In this document: in pieces, positions 51,739-60,778 of the stretch
Numbering within the stretch: the first letter of the stretch is position 1
Layout: every line of letters begins with the position of its first letter
Notes under the pieces: model-generated
What the model was told of the DNA's origin: nothing
The model's input: only the letters and a program-made list of their open reading frames with translations
The model's database searches: none
Made by a program: the position numbers and the translations under genes
Source: Halorubrum lipolyticum DSM 21995
GTDB taxonomy: Archaea > Halobacteriota > Halobacteria > Halobacteriales > Haloferacaceae
Direction of reading: 5' to 3'
Assembly: GCF_000337375.1 (NCBI RefSeq)
Contig: NZ_AOJG01000007.1
Coordinates: forward strand, 66,903 to 130,902
DNA length: 64,000 nucleotides

Positions 51739-54447
51739 GTGACGACGAACACATCAGACGGGATGGAACCGGACTCGGAGGGAACCGAAGCGGCCGACCA
51801 AGTGTTCGAGGAGATCGACAACCGGCGCTCGCTGACGGGGGCCGCGCTGGTCGCCGTCGCACTCGTCGGCATCGCCTTCTCGGCGTACCAACTGTGGCTC
51901 GGCGCTCGAGGGTTCGTCTTCGAGTTCGCGATCCCCGGCGTCACCACGGTCAGGCTCGGTGCGCTCTCGTCGCTGCAGGTGCGGGCGATTCACGTCAACT
52001 TCGCGCTCGTGATGGCCTACCTCCTGTTTCCGGGATCGTCCGGCGACGGAGCGGTCACGCGCCGGATCGCCGCGCTCCCGTCGCTCGCGCGCGATCGGCT
52101 CGGCGACTCGCCAGTGACGCGGGCGGCCGAGGGAGTCCGCCGGGGCGTCTGGTGGCTGTTCGTCGACGAGGAGTCGACCCGGATCACGCCCTCGGACCTC
52201 GGACTGGTCCTGCTGTCGACGTTCCCGACGGCGTACTACCTCACGCAGTACGACGAGGTGACGGACGTGATCCGCATTCTCGGACTCGGGGGCGCCCGGA
52301 CGTTCGGCGAAGTGGTCCCCCCGCTCGCGGCGCTCGAGGTCGGGCCGCTCGCCGAGTACAGCCTCGCGTACCTGATGGGCGTGCTCGCGATTCTCCTCGT
52401 GTTGGAGGCGACGCGCCGGGCGCTCGGACTCCTCCTGACGCTGCTCGTGAGCGTCTTCCTCCTGTACGCGAAGTACGGCTACCTCCTGCCGCGGGACGTG
52501 CCGGTCGCGCGAACGTTCGCCACCTCCCAGCTGCGCTGGGACCAGATCGTCCAGAACCTCTGGTACACGGTCGAGGGTATCCTGGGCGTGCCGGTGGGCG
52601 TCTCGGTGCGCTTCATCTACATCTTCATCCTCTTCGGCGCGTTCCTGGAGATGTCCGGCGCCGGCAAGTGGTTCATCGATCTGGCGTACTCGATCACGGG
52701 CACGCGGAAGGGCGGTCCGGCGAAGGCGAGCGTCGTCGCCTCCGGGTTCATGGGGATGCTCTCCGGCTCCTCGGTCGCGAACACGGTGACGACCGGTGCG
52801 CTGACGATTCCCCTGATGAAACGCTCCGGCTACTCGCCGGAGTTCTCCGGCGCGGTCGAGTCGTCGGTCTCCTCGGGCGGCCAGATCCTCCCGCCGGTGA
52901 TGGGCGCGGCCGCGTTCCTCATCGTGGAGTACACCGGCACGCCGTTCCGCGATGTGGTCATCGCCGCGACGCTGCCGGCCATCGCCTTCTTCTTCGGGAT
53001 GTGGGTGATGGTTCACTTCGAGGCCGCGAAACGCGGCATCGGCGGGTTAGATCGGGAGCAGCTCCTCGATCTGGGACCGCACATGCGCCGCGGCTGGTTC
53101 TACCTCGTCCCGCTCGGACTGCTGCTCCACTACCTCGTGATCGCCCGGCTCTCGGTGGGACGTGCCGGGTGGCTCACGATCATCGCGACGGTGGCGCTCA
53201 TCGCGATGGTCGCCGCCTACAACGAGCGGACGGGACCGTACCTCGTCGGGAGTATCTTGGCCGGGTACGCGCTGTTCGCCGTCTCCTTGGCCTCGCTCGG
53301 CGTGACACCGATCGAGTTGGCGTACGGCGCCGAGGCCTCGGAGTTCGGCGCGGTGGGGGCACTCAGCGAGGCCGCGTCCTCGCTGCCGACGATCATCGCG
53401 GCGATCAGCGTCGTCTTCCTCCTCGCCGACCCGCGCGGGGACGCGCCCCTGCTCGACCTCGACGACGACGTGATCGACGCGGCGACGTGGTTCGACGAGC
53501 GGACCGGCTTCGAGGTCGCGTCGTCGCGGGCCGGGCAGTTCGGGTCGTTCGTGCTGAAGGCGATGGACTCCGGCGCGAAGACCGCGACCATCGTGGTCGT
53601 CGCGGTCGCTGCCGCCGGGATCATTCCCGGCGTCATCGGAATCACCGGGCTCGGCGGCAGCCTCCGGGCGCTCATCATCAGCGTGAGCGGCGGCTCGCTC
53701 GTTCTCCTGCTGATCCTCGCCGGCCTCGCGGCCGTGATCGTCGGGATGGGGATGCCGACGACGGTGATGTACATCATCATCGTCGTGCTGCTCGGTCCCG
53801 TCCTCCCCGAGTTCGGGATCGCGATCCTGGCGGTCCACCTGTTCGTCCTCTACCTCGGACTGATGGCGGACGTGACCCCGCCCGTGATGGTCGCCGCGTA
53901 CGCCGCGGCCGGGATCGCGAAGTCCGACCCCTTCGATACAGGGAAGCAGGCGTTCCTGCTCTCGCTGAACAAGATCCTCGTTCCCTTCGCCTTCGTGTTC
54001 TCGCCCGGGATCCTGCTGATCCGCACGACGGACGGACAGGGGTCGGTCTTGACCGGCGCCGACTTCGCCGACCTCGGCTTCTTCCTCCCGGAGGTCGTGG
54101 CACCGATTGTCGCGGTGTTCGCCGGCGTGTACGCGCTCGGCGTCGCGATCATCGGCTACTACCACACCGACGTGCGATCCGGGTCGCGCGTCTGGCTCAT
54201 CGCCGCCGCAGTGCTGCTGTCGGTCCCCGGGATGGTGCTGCTCCCGGCCAGCGCCGCTTTCGGGATCGTCGGCGTCGACGTCGCGCTGTACTCGGTCACG
54301 AACGAGCTCGTTGCGCGAGGGGTCGGCGCGGCGATACTCCTGGTCGGGCTCGTCCGGAACCGGCGGCGTGCGGGGGGCGACGACTACGAGGAAGACGAGT
54401 CGGACAGGCGGGGGCAGCGGGACTCCTCGACGGCGGCCACGCAGTAG
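51739..54447 (+). CDS. TRAP transporter fused permease (DctQM type)
   Basis: 902 residues, about 17-18 membrane helices: an N-terminal DctQ-like four-helix part (about 40-220) and a DctM-like part from about 270. Landmarks are SGAGKWFIDLAYSITGTRKG, GFMGMLSGSSVANTVTTGAL, SSVSSGGQILPPVMGAAAFL and near the end GMGMPTTVMYIIIVVLL with MADVTPPVMVAAYAAAG. These fused permeases use the cation gradient for uptake. GTG 51739 follows a GAGGG element; ATG 51763 is an alternative. Ends with an acidic cytoplasmic tail. Confidence 0.94.
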   Translation: MTTNTSDGMEPDSEGTEAADQVFEEIDNRRSLTGAALVAVALVGIAFSAYQLWLGARGFVFEFAIPGVTTVRLGALSSLQVRAIHVNFALVMAYLLFPGSSGDGAVTRRIAALPSLARDRLGDSPVTRAAEGVRRGVWWLFVDEESTRITPSDLGLVLLSTFPTAYYLTQYDEVTDVIRILGLGGARTFGEVVPPLAALEVGPLAEYSLAYLMGVLAILLVLEATRRALGLLLTLLVSVFLLYAKYGYLLPRDVPVARTFATSQLRWDQIVQNLWYTVEGILGVPVGVSVRFIYIFILFGAFLEMSGAGKWFIDLAYSITGTRKGGPAKASVVASGFMGMLSGSSVANTVTTGALTIPLMKRSGYSPEFSGAVESSVSSGGQILPPVMGAAAFLIVEYTGTPFRDVVIAATLPAIAFFFGMWVMVHFEAAKRGIGGLDREQLLDLGPHMRRGWFYLVPLGLLLHYLVIARLSVGRAGWLTIIATVALIAMVAAYNERTGPYLVGSILAGYALFAVSLASLGVTPIELAYGAEASEFGAVGALSEAASSLPTIIAAISVVFLLADPRGDAPLLDLDDDVIDAATWFDERTGFEVASSRAGQFGSFVLKAMDSGAKTATIVVVAVAAAGIIPGVIGITGLGGSLRALIISVSGGSLVLLLILAGLAAVIVGMGMPTTVMYIIIVVLLGPVLPEFGIAILAVHLFVLYLGLMADVTPPVMVAAYAAAGIAKSDPFDTGKQAFLLSLNKILVPFAFVFSPGILLIRTTDGQGSVLTGADFADLGFFLPEVVAPIVAVFAGVYALGVAIIGYYHTDVRSGSRVWLIAAAVLLSVPGMVLLPASAAFGIVGVDVALYSVTNELVARGVGAAILLVGLVRNRRRAGGDDYEEDESDRRGQRDSSTAATQ

Positions 54448-54504
54448 GTCCCCCTCGCGCCGAGAGCGCACTCGTTAAGTGTCGTCCCGCGGAAATCACG
54501 GGCA

Positions 54505-55968
54505 ATGAGTAGTGGGGCATCCGGATCGGCGCGAACGCGATACGCGATCCTCGGCTGTGGGAGCGTCGGGCACGCCGTCGCGGAGGACCTGACCGGCCGC
54601 GGCAAGGACGTGCTCATCCTCGACCGCGACGAGAGCCGAGTCGAGGCGCTCCGCGACCAGGACCTCAACGCCCGCGTGCAGGACATCGCCGACCCGGACG
54701 TGGTCGAGGCCCTCGACGACCGGGACATCGTGTTGATCCTGGCGAGCGACGTCGAGGCCAACAAGGCGGCCGTCTCGGCGGTGCGCGACACCGGCGGCGA
54801 CCACTACGTCGTCGTCCGGGCCTCGGACCCCGTCAGCGAGGACGAGCTGCGCGAGCGCGGCGCCGACGTGGTGATCAACCCCTCGACGGTGATCGCCGAC
54901 AGCGCGCTCCAGTCGTTGGAGACCGGCGAGCTCGAGTACATGGCGCGCCAGCTCGCGGAGATCATCGAGGGCGGGGACAGGCGGATGGCGATCTTGACCC
55001 ACGACAACCCGGAGCCCGACTCGATCGCGTCGGCGACCGCGCTACAGGCGATCGCGGGGGCGTTCGGCGTCGAGGCCGACATCCTCTACTCGGGAGACGT
55101 GGGGCATCAGGAGAACCGGGCGTTCGTCAACCTCCTCGGAATCGACTTGGTGGCGCGCTCGGACGCGCCCGACCTCTCGGAGTACGGGACGGTCGCCGCG
55201 GTCGATCTCGCGAAGTCGGCCGAGGACGGCTTCGACTTCGACACCGAGATCGACATCTACCTCGACCACCTGGAGGCGGAGGTCCCCTTCGACGCCAGAT
55301 TCGTCGACGTGCGGACCAACGTCTCCTCGACCTCGACGATCCTCACGAAGTACCTCCAGGAGTTCGACCAGTCGCCGACCGAGGCGGTCGCGACCGCGCT
55401 CCTCTACGGGATCCGCGCCGAGACGCTCGACTTCAAGCGGGACACGACGCCCGCCGACCTGACGGCGGCCGCCTACCTCCACCCGTTCGCGAACCACGAC
55501 ACGCTCGAACAGGTGGAGTCGCCGTCGATGAGCCCCGAGACGCTGGACGTGCTCGCGGAGGCGATCCAGAACCGCGAGGTGCAGGGGAGCCACCTCTTCT
55601 CGACGGCCGGGTTCATTCGCGACCGGGAAGCGCTCGCGCAGGCCGCCCAACACCTGCTCAACTTGGAGGGGATCACGACGACGGCCGTGTTGGGGATCGC
55701 CGACGACACCATCTACCTCGCGGCGCGCTCGAAGGACATCCGGCTGAACATCGGGAACGTCCTCGACGAGGCGTTCTCCGAGATGGGCGACGCCGCCGGC
55801 CACTCGACGCAGGGCTCGCTCGAGATCCCGCTCGGCATCTTCACCGGGATCGAGTCGAGCGGCGATAACCGCGACACGCTGCTCAACCTCACCGAGGAGG
55901 CCGTCCGCCGGAAGCTGTTCGACGCGCTCGGCGTCGAGGGCGGCGGCGAGAGCGGGAACGGGTCGTGA
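54505..55968 (+). CDS. RCK (TrkA-N) - DHH/DHHA1 phosphoesterase with altered DHH motif
   Basis: 487 residues. Residues 12-140 are a Rossmann RCK/TrkA-N domain (YAILGCGSVGHAVAEDL). Residues about 160-320 are the DHH phosphoesterase (THDNPEPDSIASA with H166 and D172; AAVDLA with D234), and about 370-487 the DHHA1 domain (SSGDNRDTLLNL, GHSTQGSLEIPLG). The fusion is a known archaeal architecture, likely coupling a nucleotide sensor to cleavage of short RNA or cyclic dinucleotides. Oddly, the motif that should read D-H-H is D254-H255-L256 (IYLDHLEAE). A GTTAAGTG box at about -30 supports the ATG. Confidence 0.9.
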   Translation: MSSGASGSARTRYAILGCGSVGHAVAEDLTGRGKDVLILDRDESRVEALRDQDLNARVQDIADPDVVEALDDRDIVLILASDVEANKAAVSAVRDTGGDHYVVVRASDPVSEDELRERGADVVINPSTVIADSALQSLETGELEYMARQLAEIIEGGDRRMAILTHDNPEPDSIASATALQAIAGAFGVEADILYSGDVGHQENRAFVNLLGIDLVARSDAPDLSEYGTVAAVDLAKSAEDGFDFDTEIDIYLDHLEAEVPFDARFVDVRTNVSSTSTILTKYLQEFDQSPTEAVATALLYGIRAETLDFKRDTTPADLTAAAYLHPFANHDTLEQVESPSMSPETLDVLAEAIQNREVQGSHLFSTAGFIRDREALAQAAQHLLNLEGITTTAVLGIADDTIYLAARSKDIRLNIGNVLDEAFSEMGDAAGHSTQGSLEIPLGIFTGIESSGDNRDTLLNLTEEAVRRKLFDALGVEGGGESGNGS

Positions 55969-55993
55969 GCTCCGGGAACGGGTCGTGAGCTCC
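55954..55993 (+). repeat. Two tandem copies of a 20-bp unit across the stop codon
   Basis: GGGAACGGGTCGTGAGCTCC occurs twice without a gap and a third decayed copy follows. The first copy contains the C-terminal codons and TGA of the DHH gene, so the second is a slippage duplicate lying in the 3' untranslated region. Confidence 0.8.
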
Positions 55994-56068
55994 GAAAACG
56001 GTCCCGTGAGCCCGCCGATGCGATTTTCCCCCGCCGGCCCGTAACGGGAACCAACCGCGACGCTCACG

Positions 56069-56287
56069 ATGTACGTCCCCGAGGACCCGCCCGAGACCTG
56101 CCCCGCCTGCGGCGACCCGTACGCGTCGGTGTCGCGCCACGACGACGGGTTCGTCGTCAACCTCCTCGACAACGAGCGGTACCGACGGGTGTGTTTCCAC
56201 CCGGTCGATCCGGCGGTCGACGCCGACGCCGCGTTCGACTGCTTCCACCACACGCACCGACAGACCGGGAGCTCCGCGGTGGAGTAG
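56069..56287 (+). CDS. Small zinc-finger-like protein
   Basis: 72 residues starting MYVPEDPPETCPACGDPYAS. The CPACG knuckle at residues 11-15, a later C (RRVCFHP) and C-F-H-H-T-H near residue 57 could together bind one zinc. Halophile codon use and composition are typical of a real gene. Unknown function; it follows the DHH gene by 100 bases and converges with the nucleotidyltransferase. Confidence 0.7.
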   Translation: MYVPEDPPETCPACGDPYASVSRHDDGFVVNLLDNERYRRVCFHPVDPAVDADAAFDCFHHTHRQTGSSAVE

Positions 56288-56332
56288 TGCGTCGAAAAAT
56301 CGGCGGCGGTTCTCGCGGCCGGCGACCGAGCG

Positions 56333-57307
56333 TTAGAAGCCGTCGCCGTCGGTGATCGAGGTGTACGACCCGATCAGCGCGCCGGTGAGGTCGACGTTCT
56401 CCAGCGTGACGCCCTCGTCGAGCACGGAGTTGCGGATCTTTGAGTCCGTGATCGTCGCGTCCGGGAAGACGACCGAGCGTTCGAGCGTCGAGTCGGTGAC
56501 GGTCGCGCCCGACATGACGTGGACCACGTCGCCGAGGTCGGAGTTCTCGACGGTGGCGTCGTCGTCGACGAGCGTGCCGCCCTCCAGGGCGTACTCGACC
56601 GCGTCGAGGTAGCTCTCGGCAGTGCCGATGTCGAACCACGCGCCGTCGAAGGTGTACGCGTGGACGGCGCCGCGGTTCTGGAGCCACTGGAGGAACCAGC
56701 CCGGCTCGTCGGGATTCTTCCCCTCTTCGAGGTACGTCTCAAGGTCGGGGAGCGTCTCGGCCGGGAACGCGTAACAGGCGATGGAGACGAGCGTCGATTT
56801 GGGGTCGTCGGGCTTCTCCTGGAAGTTCACGACCTCGTCGCCGTCGAGCTCGACGAGCCCGTACGACTTGGCGCGCTCGCGGTCGCCCACGTCGTAGGCT
56901 GCCAGCGTCGGCGTCCCCTTGTCTTCGAAGAAGTCGGCGAAGTCGGCCAGATCGAAGCTGATCATGTTGTCGCCGGCGACGACGATGAGGTCGTCGTCGA
57001 CGTTCTCGCGCTCGACCAGCTGGGCGAGCGCCCCGACGACGCCGAACTTCTCGTCCTCCTCGACGGTCTCCTCGACCGAGAGGGTCGGTTTCTGGAACGG
57101 GCTGTCCGCGAGGTAGTCGGCGAACGTGTCGGCGAAGCGCTCGTTCGTCGAGACGAACACCTCGTCGACGCGGTCGTCGGCCTCGAAGTCCTCGAAGATC
57201 TCGTCGATGACGGTGTTTTCGCCGACCGGTAGGAACATTTTCGGTCGGGTCTCGGTGATCGGCCAGAGCCTCGTCGCGTAACCCCCCGCGAGTACAACGG
57301 CTTTCAT
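56333..57307 (-). CDS. Sugar-1-phosphate nucleotidyltransferase (AglF/RmlA-like)
   Basis: 324 residues. The N-terminal nucleotidyltransferase domain has the signature VVLAGGYATRLWPITETRPK (the loop is GGYATR rather than GGxGTR, as in haloarchaeal AglF-type enzymes), VVAGDNMISFDLADF and VNFQEKPDDPKS. The C-terminal about 80 residues are a left-handed beta-helix of hexapeptide repeats (VENSDLGDVVHVMSGATVTD). It activates glucose-1-phosphate or a related sugar with UTP or dTTP for glycan synthesis; the base and sugar are not determined. Confidence 0.92.
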   Translation of the reverse strand: MKAVVLAGGYATRLWPITETRPKMFLPVGENTVIDEIFEDFEADDRVDEVFVSTNERFADTFADYLADSPFQKPTLSVEETVEEDEKFGVVGALAQLVERENVDDDLIVVAGDNMISFDLADFADFFEDKGTPTLAAYDVGDRERAKSYGLVELDGDEVVNFQEKPDDPKSTLVSIACYAFPAETLPDLETYLEEGKNPDEPGWFLQWLQNRGAVHAYTFDGAWFDIGTAESYLDAVEYALEGGTLVDDDATVENSDLGDVVHVMSGATVTDSTLERSVVFPDATITDSKIRNSVLDEGVTLENVDLTGALIGSYTSITDGDGF

Positions 57308-57440
57308 ATGCCTCTCGTCTCACCCCGACGACATACTTCTTGCGCTCCTGTCAACGGCGGGAAACTGCACGGCAGTTGTTTTCGCGGGGACGTCGAGTGC
57401 GGTGGGGGCGTCGAGTACGACCGATGCGTCGAGGCTCCGG

Positions 57441-57737
57441 CTACTCGCTCAGCCGGTCGGTGTCGATCGTGACGCCCGGCGGCGTGACGACGAGGAACCC
57501 GCGGAAGTGCATCAGCTCGCCGCCCATGTCCTTGACCTCGCGCGCGAACCCCGCGGCGAGCTCGTTGAGGTCGCCGTCGACTGACAACACGAGGGTGTTG
57601 CCGTAGTCGACGCTGCGGACCCACTCGTCGGGGTCGGTGGTCCCGTCGAGGACGCCGAGGACGACGTCGCCGGCGGCCGCGAACGCCTCGTCCATCTGCT
57701 CTTCGGCGTCGCGCAGGTCGAGGTCCCAGTCGCTCAT
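57441..57737 (-). CDS. DUF5779 family protein
   Basis: 98 residues starting MSDWDLDLRDAEEQMDEAFA. Mixed alpha/beta: VVLGVLDGTTDPDEWVRSVD, TLVLSVDGDLNELAAGFARE, then FRGFLVVTPPGVTIDTDRLSE. Conserved across haloarchaea as a stand-alone small protein; function unknown. It is divergent from the DsbA-like gene, with 96 bases between. Confidence 0.85.
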   Translation of the reverse strand: MSDWDLDLRDAEEQMDEAFAAAGDVVLGVLDGTTDPDEWVRSVDYGNTLVLSVDGDLNELAAGFAREVKDMGGELMHFRGFLVVTPPGVTIDTDRLSE

Positions 57738-57833
57738 ACCACAGGGTTGCGAGGCGACGGCAAAAACGTTCGGACGCGAACCGTCGCCGCCCCGGCGCGG
57801 AGTCGTTAAGTACGCGCCGACCGCAGCGAGGGT

Positions 57834-58511
57834 ATGGAACGCACGCGGCGGTCCCTGCTCGCGGCCGGAGCGACGGTCGGCGTCGTCGGCGCGGCGGGGT
57901 GTCTTGGCGGCGGCGGAGGCGGCGAAAGTGGCGGCGGCGGGAACACGCTCGATACGGGCGAGTACGACTGCGACCTCTCAGAGCCGTCGGACCCGAACCT
58001 CGACTTCCGCCCCGTCATCGGTGACTCCGAAGCCGACGTGGTGGTACGGGCGTTCGAGGACTTCACCTGCGGTCACTGCGCCACCTACAAGCTGGACCAC
58101 TTCCCGACGATCCGCGAGGAGTACATCGATCCCGGCGAGATACGGTACGAGCACTGGGACTTCCCGATCCCCGTCAACGAGACGTGGGCGGCCCCCGTCG
58201 CCAGCGCGGCCCGCGGCGTCGGCGACCGGGAGGGCGCCGAGGCGTTTTTTGAGTTCGCATCGGCAGCGTACGAGTCGCAGGGAAGCTACAGCGGCGAGGC
58301 GATTGGCGCCGCCGCCGAAGCCGCCGGCGCGGACCCCTGTGCCGCCATCGCCGACGCGCAGTTCACGGCCTACGAGGAGGCGTCGATGAGCGACCGAAGC
58401 GAGGGCGAGTCGATGGGCGTCAGCGGGACGCCGACGATCTTCGTGAACGGCGAGGCGGTCGACACGTACGAGGCGGAGACGATCGCGGCCGCGATCGACG
58501 AGGCGCTGTAG
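57834..58511 (+). CDS. DsbA-like thioredoxin-fold lipoprotein
   Basis: 225 residues. A Tat-type lipoprotein signal (RRSLLAAGATVGVVGAAGC) gives lipidated C23, then a Gly/Ser linker. The redox motif is CGHC at 79-82 (EDFTCGHCATYKL), and the cis-Pro loop is VSGTPTIFVNG near 200, so a thiol oxidoreductase of the DsbA/BdbD type outside the membrane. A GTTAAGTA box at about -29 supports the ATG. No partner DsbB-like gene is nearby. Confidence 0.93.
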   Translation: MERTRRSLLAAGATVGVVGAAGCLGGGGGGESGGGGNTLDTGEYDCDLSEPSDPNLDFRPVIGDSEADVVVRAFEDFTCGHCATYKLDHFPTIREEYIDPGEIRYEHWDFPIPVNETWAAPVASAARGVGDREGAEAFFEFASAAYESQGSYSGEAIGAAAEAAGADPCAAIADAQFTAYEEASMSDRSEGESMGVSGTPTIFVNGEAVDTYEAETIAAAIDEAL

Positions 58512-58586
58512 GCCGGCCCCGGGGCGTCCGGCGCCTCACGTCCCCGAGCGTCGGCCTTTTGCCCGTTCGGCACGTTTTATAAGTGA

Positions 58587-59870
58587 ATGACGGAAGACGA
58601 CCGCGGCGAGCGGCGGCGGCTGGGCGCCGTCGTGCTCGCCGTGCTGATCTCGCAGGTCCTTTTATATCCCGGCGTGCCGGATCTGGTCGTCGCGCTGGGG
58701 GCGCCGGCCGGCATCGACGCCGGGATGTGGTTCCTCGTCGCGGAGTTCGGCGCGTTCGTGACCTTCGCGGTCGTCTGGGGCGCCGCGAGCGACGCGCTCG
58801 GACGGCGGGCGCCCCTGATCGTCGCCGGCGCGCTCGGGGGCGCCGCCTCGTACGTCGCGCTCGCCGCGGTCCCCGAGTTCGGGTTCGGCTTCCGGGCGGC
58901 GCTGGCGGTCCGGATCGTCGGCGGCGCGCTTACCATCGGCGCCTTCTCGCTGGCGATCACGTCGCTGATGGACCTCCGAGGCGGTAACGGGCGCAACATG
59001 GGGACCGCCGGGGTCGCGATCGGGCTCGGCGCGGCGGTCGGCTCCGTCGTCGGCGGCGCGCTCGCCGACGCGAACGTCTTGTACCCCGTCTACGCCGGCG
59101 CCGCGGTACTGGCCGGATCGGGGCTGCTCGCGGCGACGGTCGACGACCGAGTCGTCTCCGACCGCGCCGCCGCCGATCGGTCGGCCGAGACGGGTGCCGC
59201 CGGCGCGGATCCCGCCCGGAGCGACGTGGGCTTCCGCGAGGTGCTCGCCCGGGCGCGGACGACCCCCGGCCTCCTGGTCCCGCTCGCGTTCGGCTTCGTC
59301 GACCGGCTCACGGCCGGGTTCTTCGCCTTGGTCGGCGTCTACTACTTCCAGGACCCGGAGACGTTCGGCCTCTCGGCGGCGGCCGCGGGGGCGACGCTCG
59401 CGCTCTTCTTCGTCCCCTTCGCGCTGCTGCAGGCCCCGTTCGGATCGCTCTCGGACCGAGTCGGCCGGTTCCTTCCCGTCGTGATCGGGTCGATCGCGTA
59501 CGGGGTCGTCACGATCGGTGTCGGCGCGGCGCCGATCTACCCCGTCGCGGCCGCGCTCATGGTGCTCGTCGGGGTGTGCGGCGCGCTGATGGCGCCGGCG
59601 ACGATGGCGCTCGTCACCGACCTCGTCGAGCCGGAGGCCCGCGGCGCCGCGATGGGGCTGTTCAACGTGTTCGGCTCGCTCGGGTTCCTCGCCGGCTTCC
59701 TCATCGGCGGGAGCGCGACTGAGGCGTTCGGCTACGCCCCCGCGTTCCTCGCTGTCGGCGGGCTCGAGCTCGCCATCGCGGTGGCGCTGTTCCCGGCCGT
59801 GAGGGCGATCGCGCCGGGCGGCGGCCTCCTCGGGCTCGGCGGCGGGACCGGGCGGTCGCCGTCGGAGTGA
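58587..59870 (+). CDS. MFS transporter
   Basis: 427 residues, twelve predicted helices. VVWGAASDALGRRAPLIVAG is the loop 2-3 signature and FGSLSDRVGRFLPVVIG its counterpart in the second half. The loop between helices 6 and 7 is acidic and Ala-rich (DRAAADRSAETGAAGAD). Oddly, TTTTATAAG lies only about 6-14 bases before the ATG, too close to drive this start, so either it is fortuitous or translation starts further in. Substrate unknown. Confidence 0.9.
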   Translation: MTEDDRGERRRLGAVVLAVLISQVLLYPGVPDLVVALGAPAGIDAGMWFLVAEFGAFVTFAVVWGAASDALGRRAPLIVAGALGGAASYVALAAVPEFGFGFRAALAVRIVGGALTIGAFSLAITSLMDLRGGNGRNMGTAGVAIGLGAAVGSVVGGALADANVLYPVYAGAAVLAGSGLLAATVDDRVVSDRAAADRSAETGAAGADPARSDVGFREVLARARTTPGLLVPLAFGFVDRLTAGFFALVGVYYFQDPETFGLSAAAAGATLALFFVPFALLQAPFGSLSDRVGRFLPVVIGSIAYGVVTIGVGAAPIYPVAAALMVLVGVCGALMAPATMALVTDLVEPEARGAAMGLFNVFGSLGFLAGFLIGGSATEAFGYAPAFLAVGGLELAIAVALFPAVRAIAPGGGLLGLGGGTGRSPSE

Positions 59871-59979
59871 CCCCTCGGACGCGAGCCCGACGCGACCCGA
59901 AAGCGGGCCCGAACCGCGGCGGCGCGGCCGCTCGAGTCGAGTCCTTTTAAGGCGCTCGTCCCCTCCGTACCGACGACAG

Positions 59980-60753
59980 ATGGACATCCTCGTGGTGGGC
60001 GCGGGCGAGATCGGTCGCTGGATCGCCGACACCGTGTCGGCCGACGAGTCGCCGGTGGACGCGACCGTGGCCTTCGCCGACCGCGACCCCGAAGTCGCCG
60101 CCGACGCGGCCGCGCCGCGCGCCGCCGAGGCGGTCCCGGCCGACGGCGACAGCACCCACGACGCGGTGTGTCTCGCGGTGCCGATGTCGGCGGTCCCCGC
60201 CGCCGTCGAGGCGTACGCGCCCCGCGCGAAGCGGGCGATCCTCGACGTCTCGGGGGAGATGACCGACGCGGTCGCGGCGATGCGCGAGCACGCCCCGGAC
60301 CGCGAGCGCGCGAGCTACCATCCGCTGTTCGCGCCGCCGCGCGTCCCCGGAAACGTCGCCGCGGTCGTCGACGAGGGCGGGCCGGTCGTCGACGGCATCT
60401 CGGCCGCGATCGAGGCCGGCGGCAACGAGGTGTTCGAGACGACGCCCGCGGAACACGACGAGGCGATGGAGACGGTGCAGGCCGGCGCGCACGCGGCCGT
60501 GCTCGCGTGGCGGCTCGCCGGCGAGGACGTGCGGGAGGAGTTCCACACGCCCGTCTCGGCCGCGCTCGACGAGGTCGCCGACACCGTCACCGAGGGGTCG
60601 CCCGCGGTGTACGCCGAGATCCAGCGCGCCTTCGACGGCGCCGACGACGTGGCCGCGGCGGCCCGCGAGATCGCCGCCGCCGACTCGGAGGCGTTCGCGG
60701 CCCTCTACGAGCGCGCCCGCGGCGACCGCGAGGGGCGAGAGCGACACGAGTGA
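59980..60753 (+). CDS. tyrA: Prephenate dehydrogenase
   Basis: 257 residues, tyrosine pathway. The Rossmann NAD(P) loop is ILVVGAGEIGRWIADTV; ILDVSGEMTDAVAAMREHAP and YHPLFAPPRVPG (substrate-binding His-Pro) follow, and the helical C-terminal dimerisation domain includes TPAEHDEAMETVQAGAHAA. The protein is short and monofunctional, without chorismate mutase or ACT domain. TTTTAAGG at about -32 supports the ATG. The next gene starts 25 bases after the stop. Confidence 0.93.
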   Translation: MDILVVGAGEIGRWIADTVSADESPVDATVAFADRDPEVAADAAAPRAAEAVPADGDSTHDAVCLAVPMSAVPAAVEAYAPRAKRAILDVSGEMTDAVAAMREHAPDRERASYHPLFAPPRVPGNVAAVVDEGGPVVDGISAAIEAGGNEVFETTPAEHDEAMETVQAGAHAAVLAWRLAGEDVREEFHTPVSAALDEVADTVTEGSPAVYAEIQRAFDGADDVAAAAREIAAADSEAFAALYERARGDREGRERHE

Positions 60754-60778
60754 GTCGGCCGACCACGCCAGTGATCCC

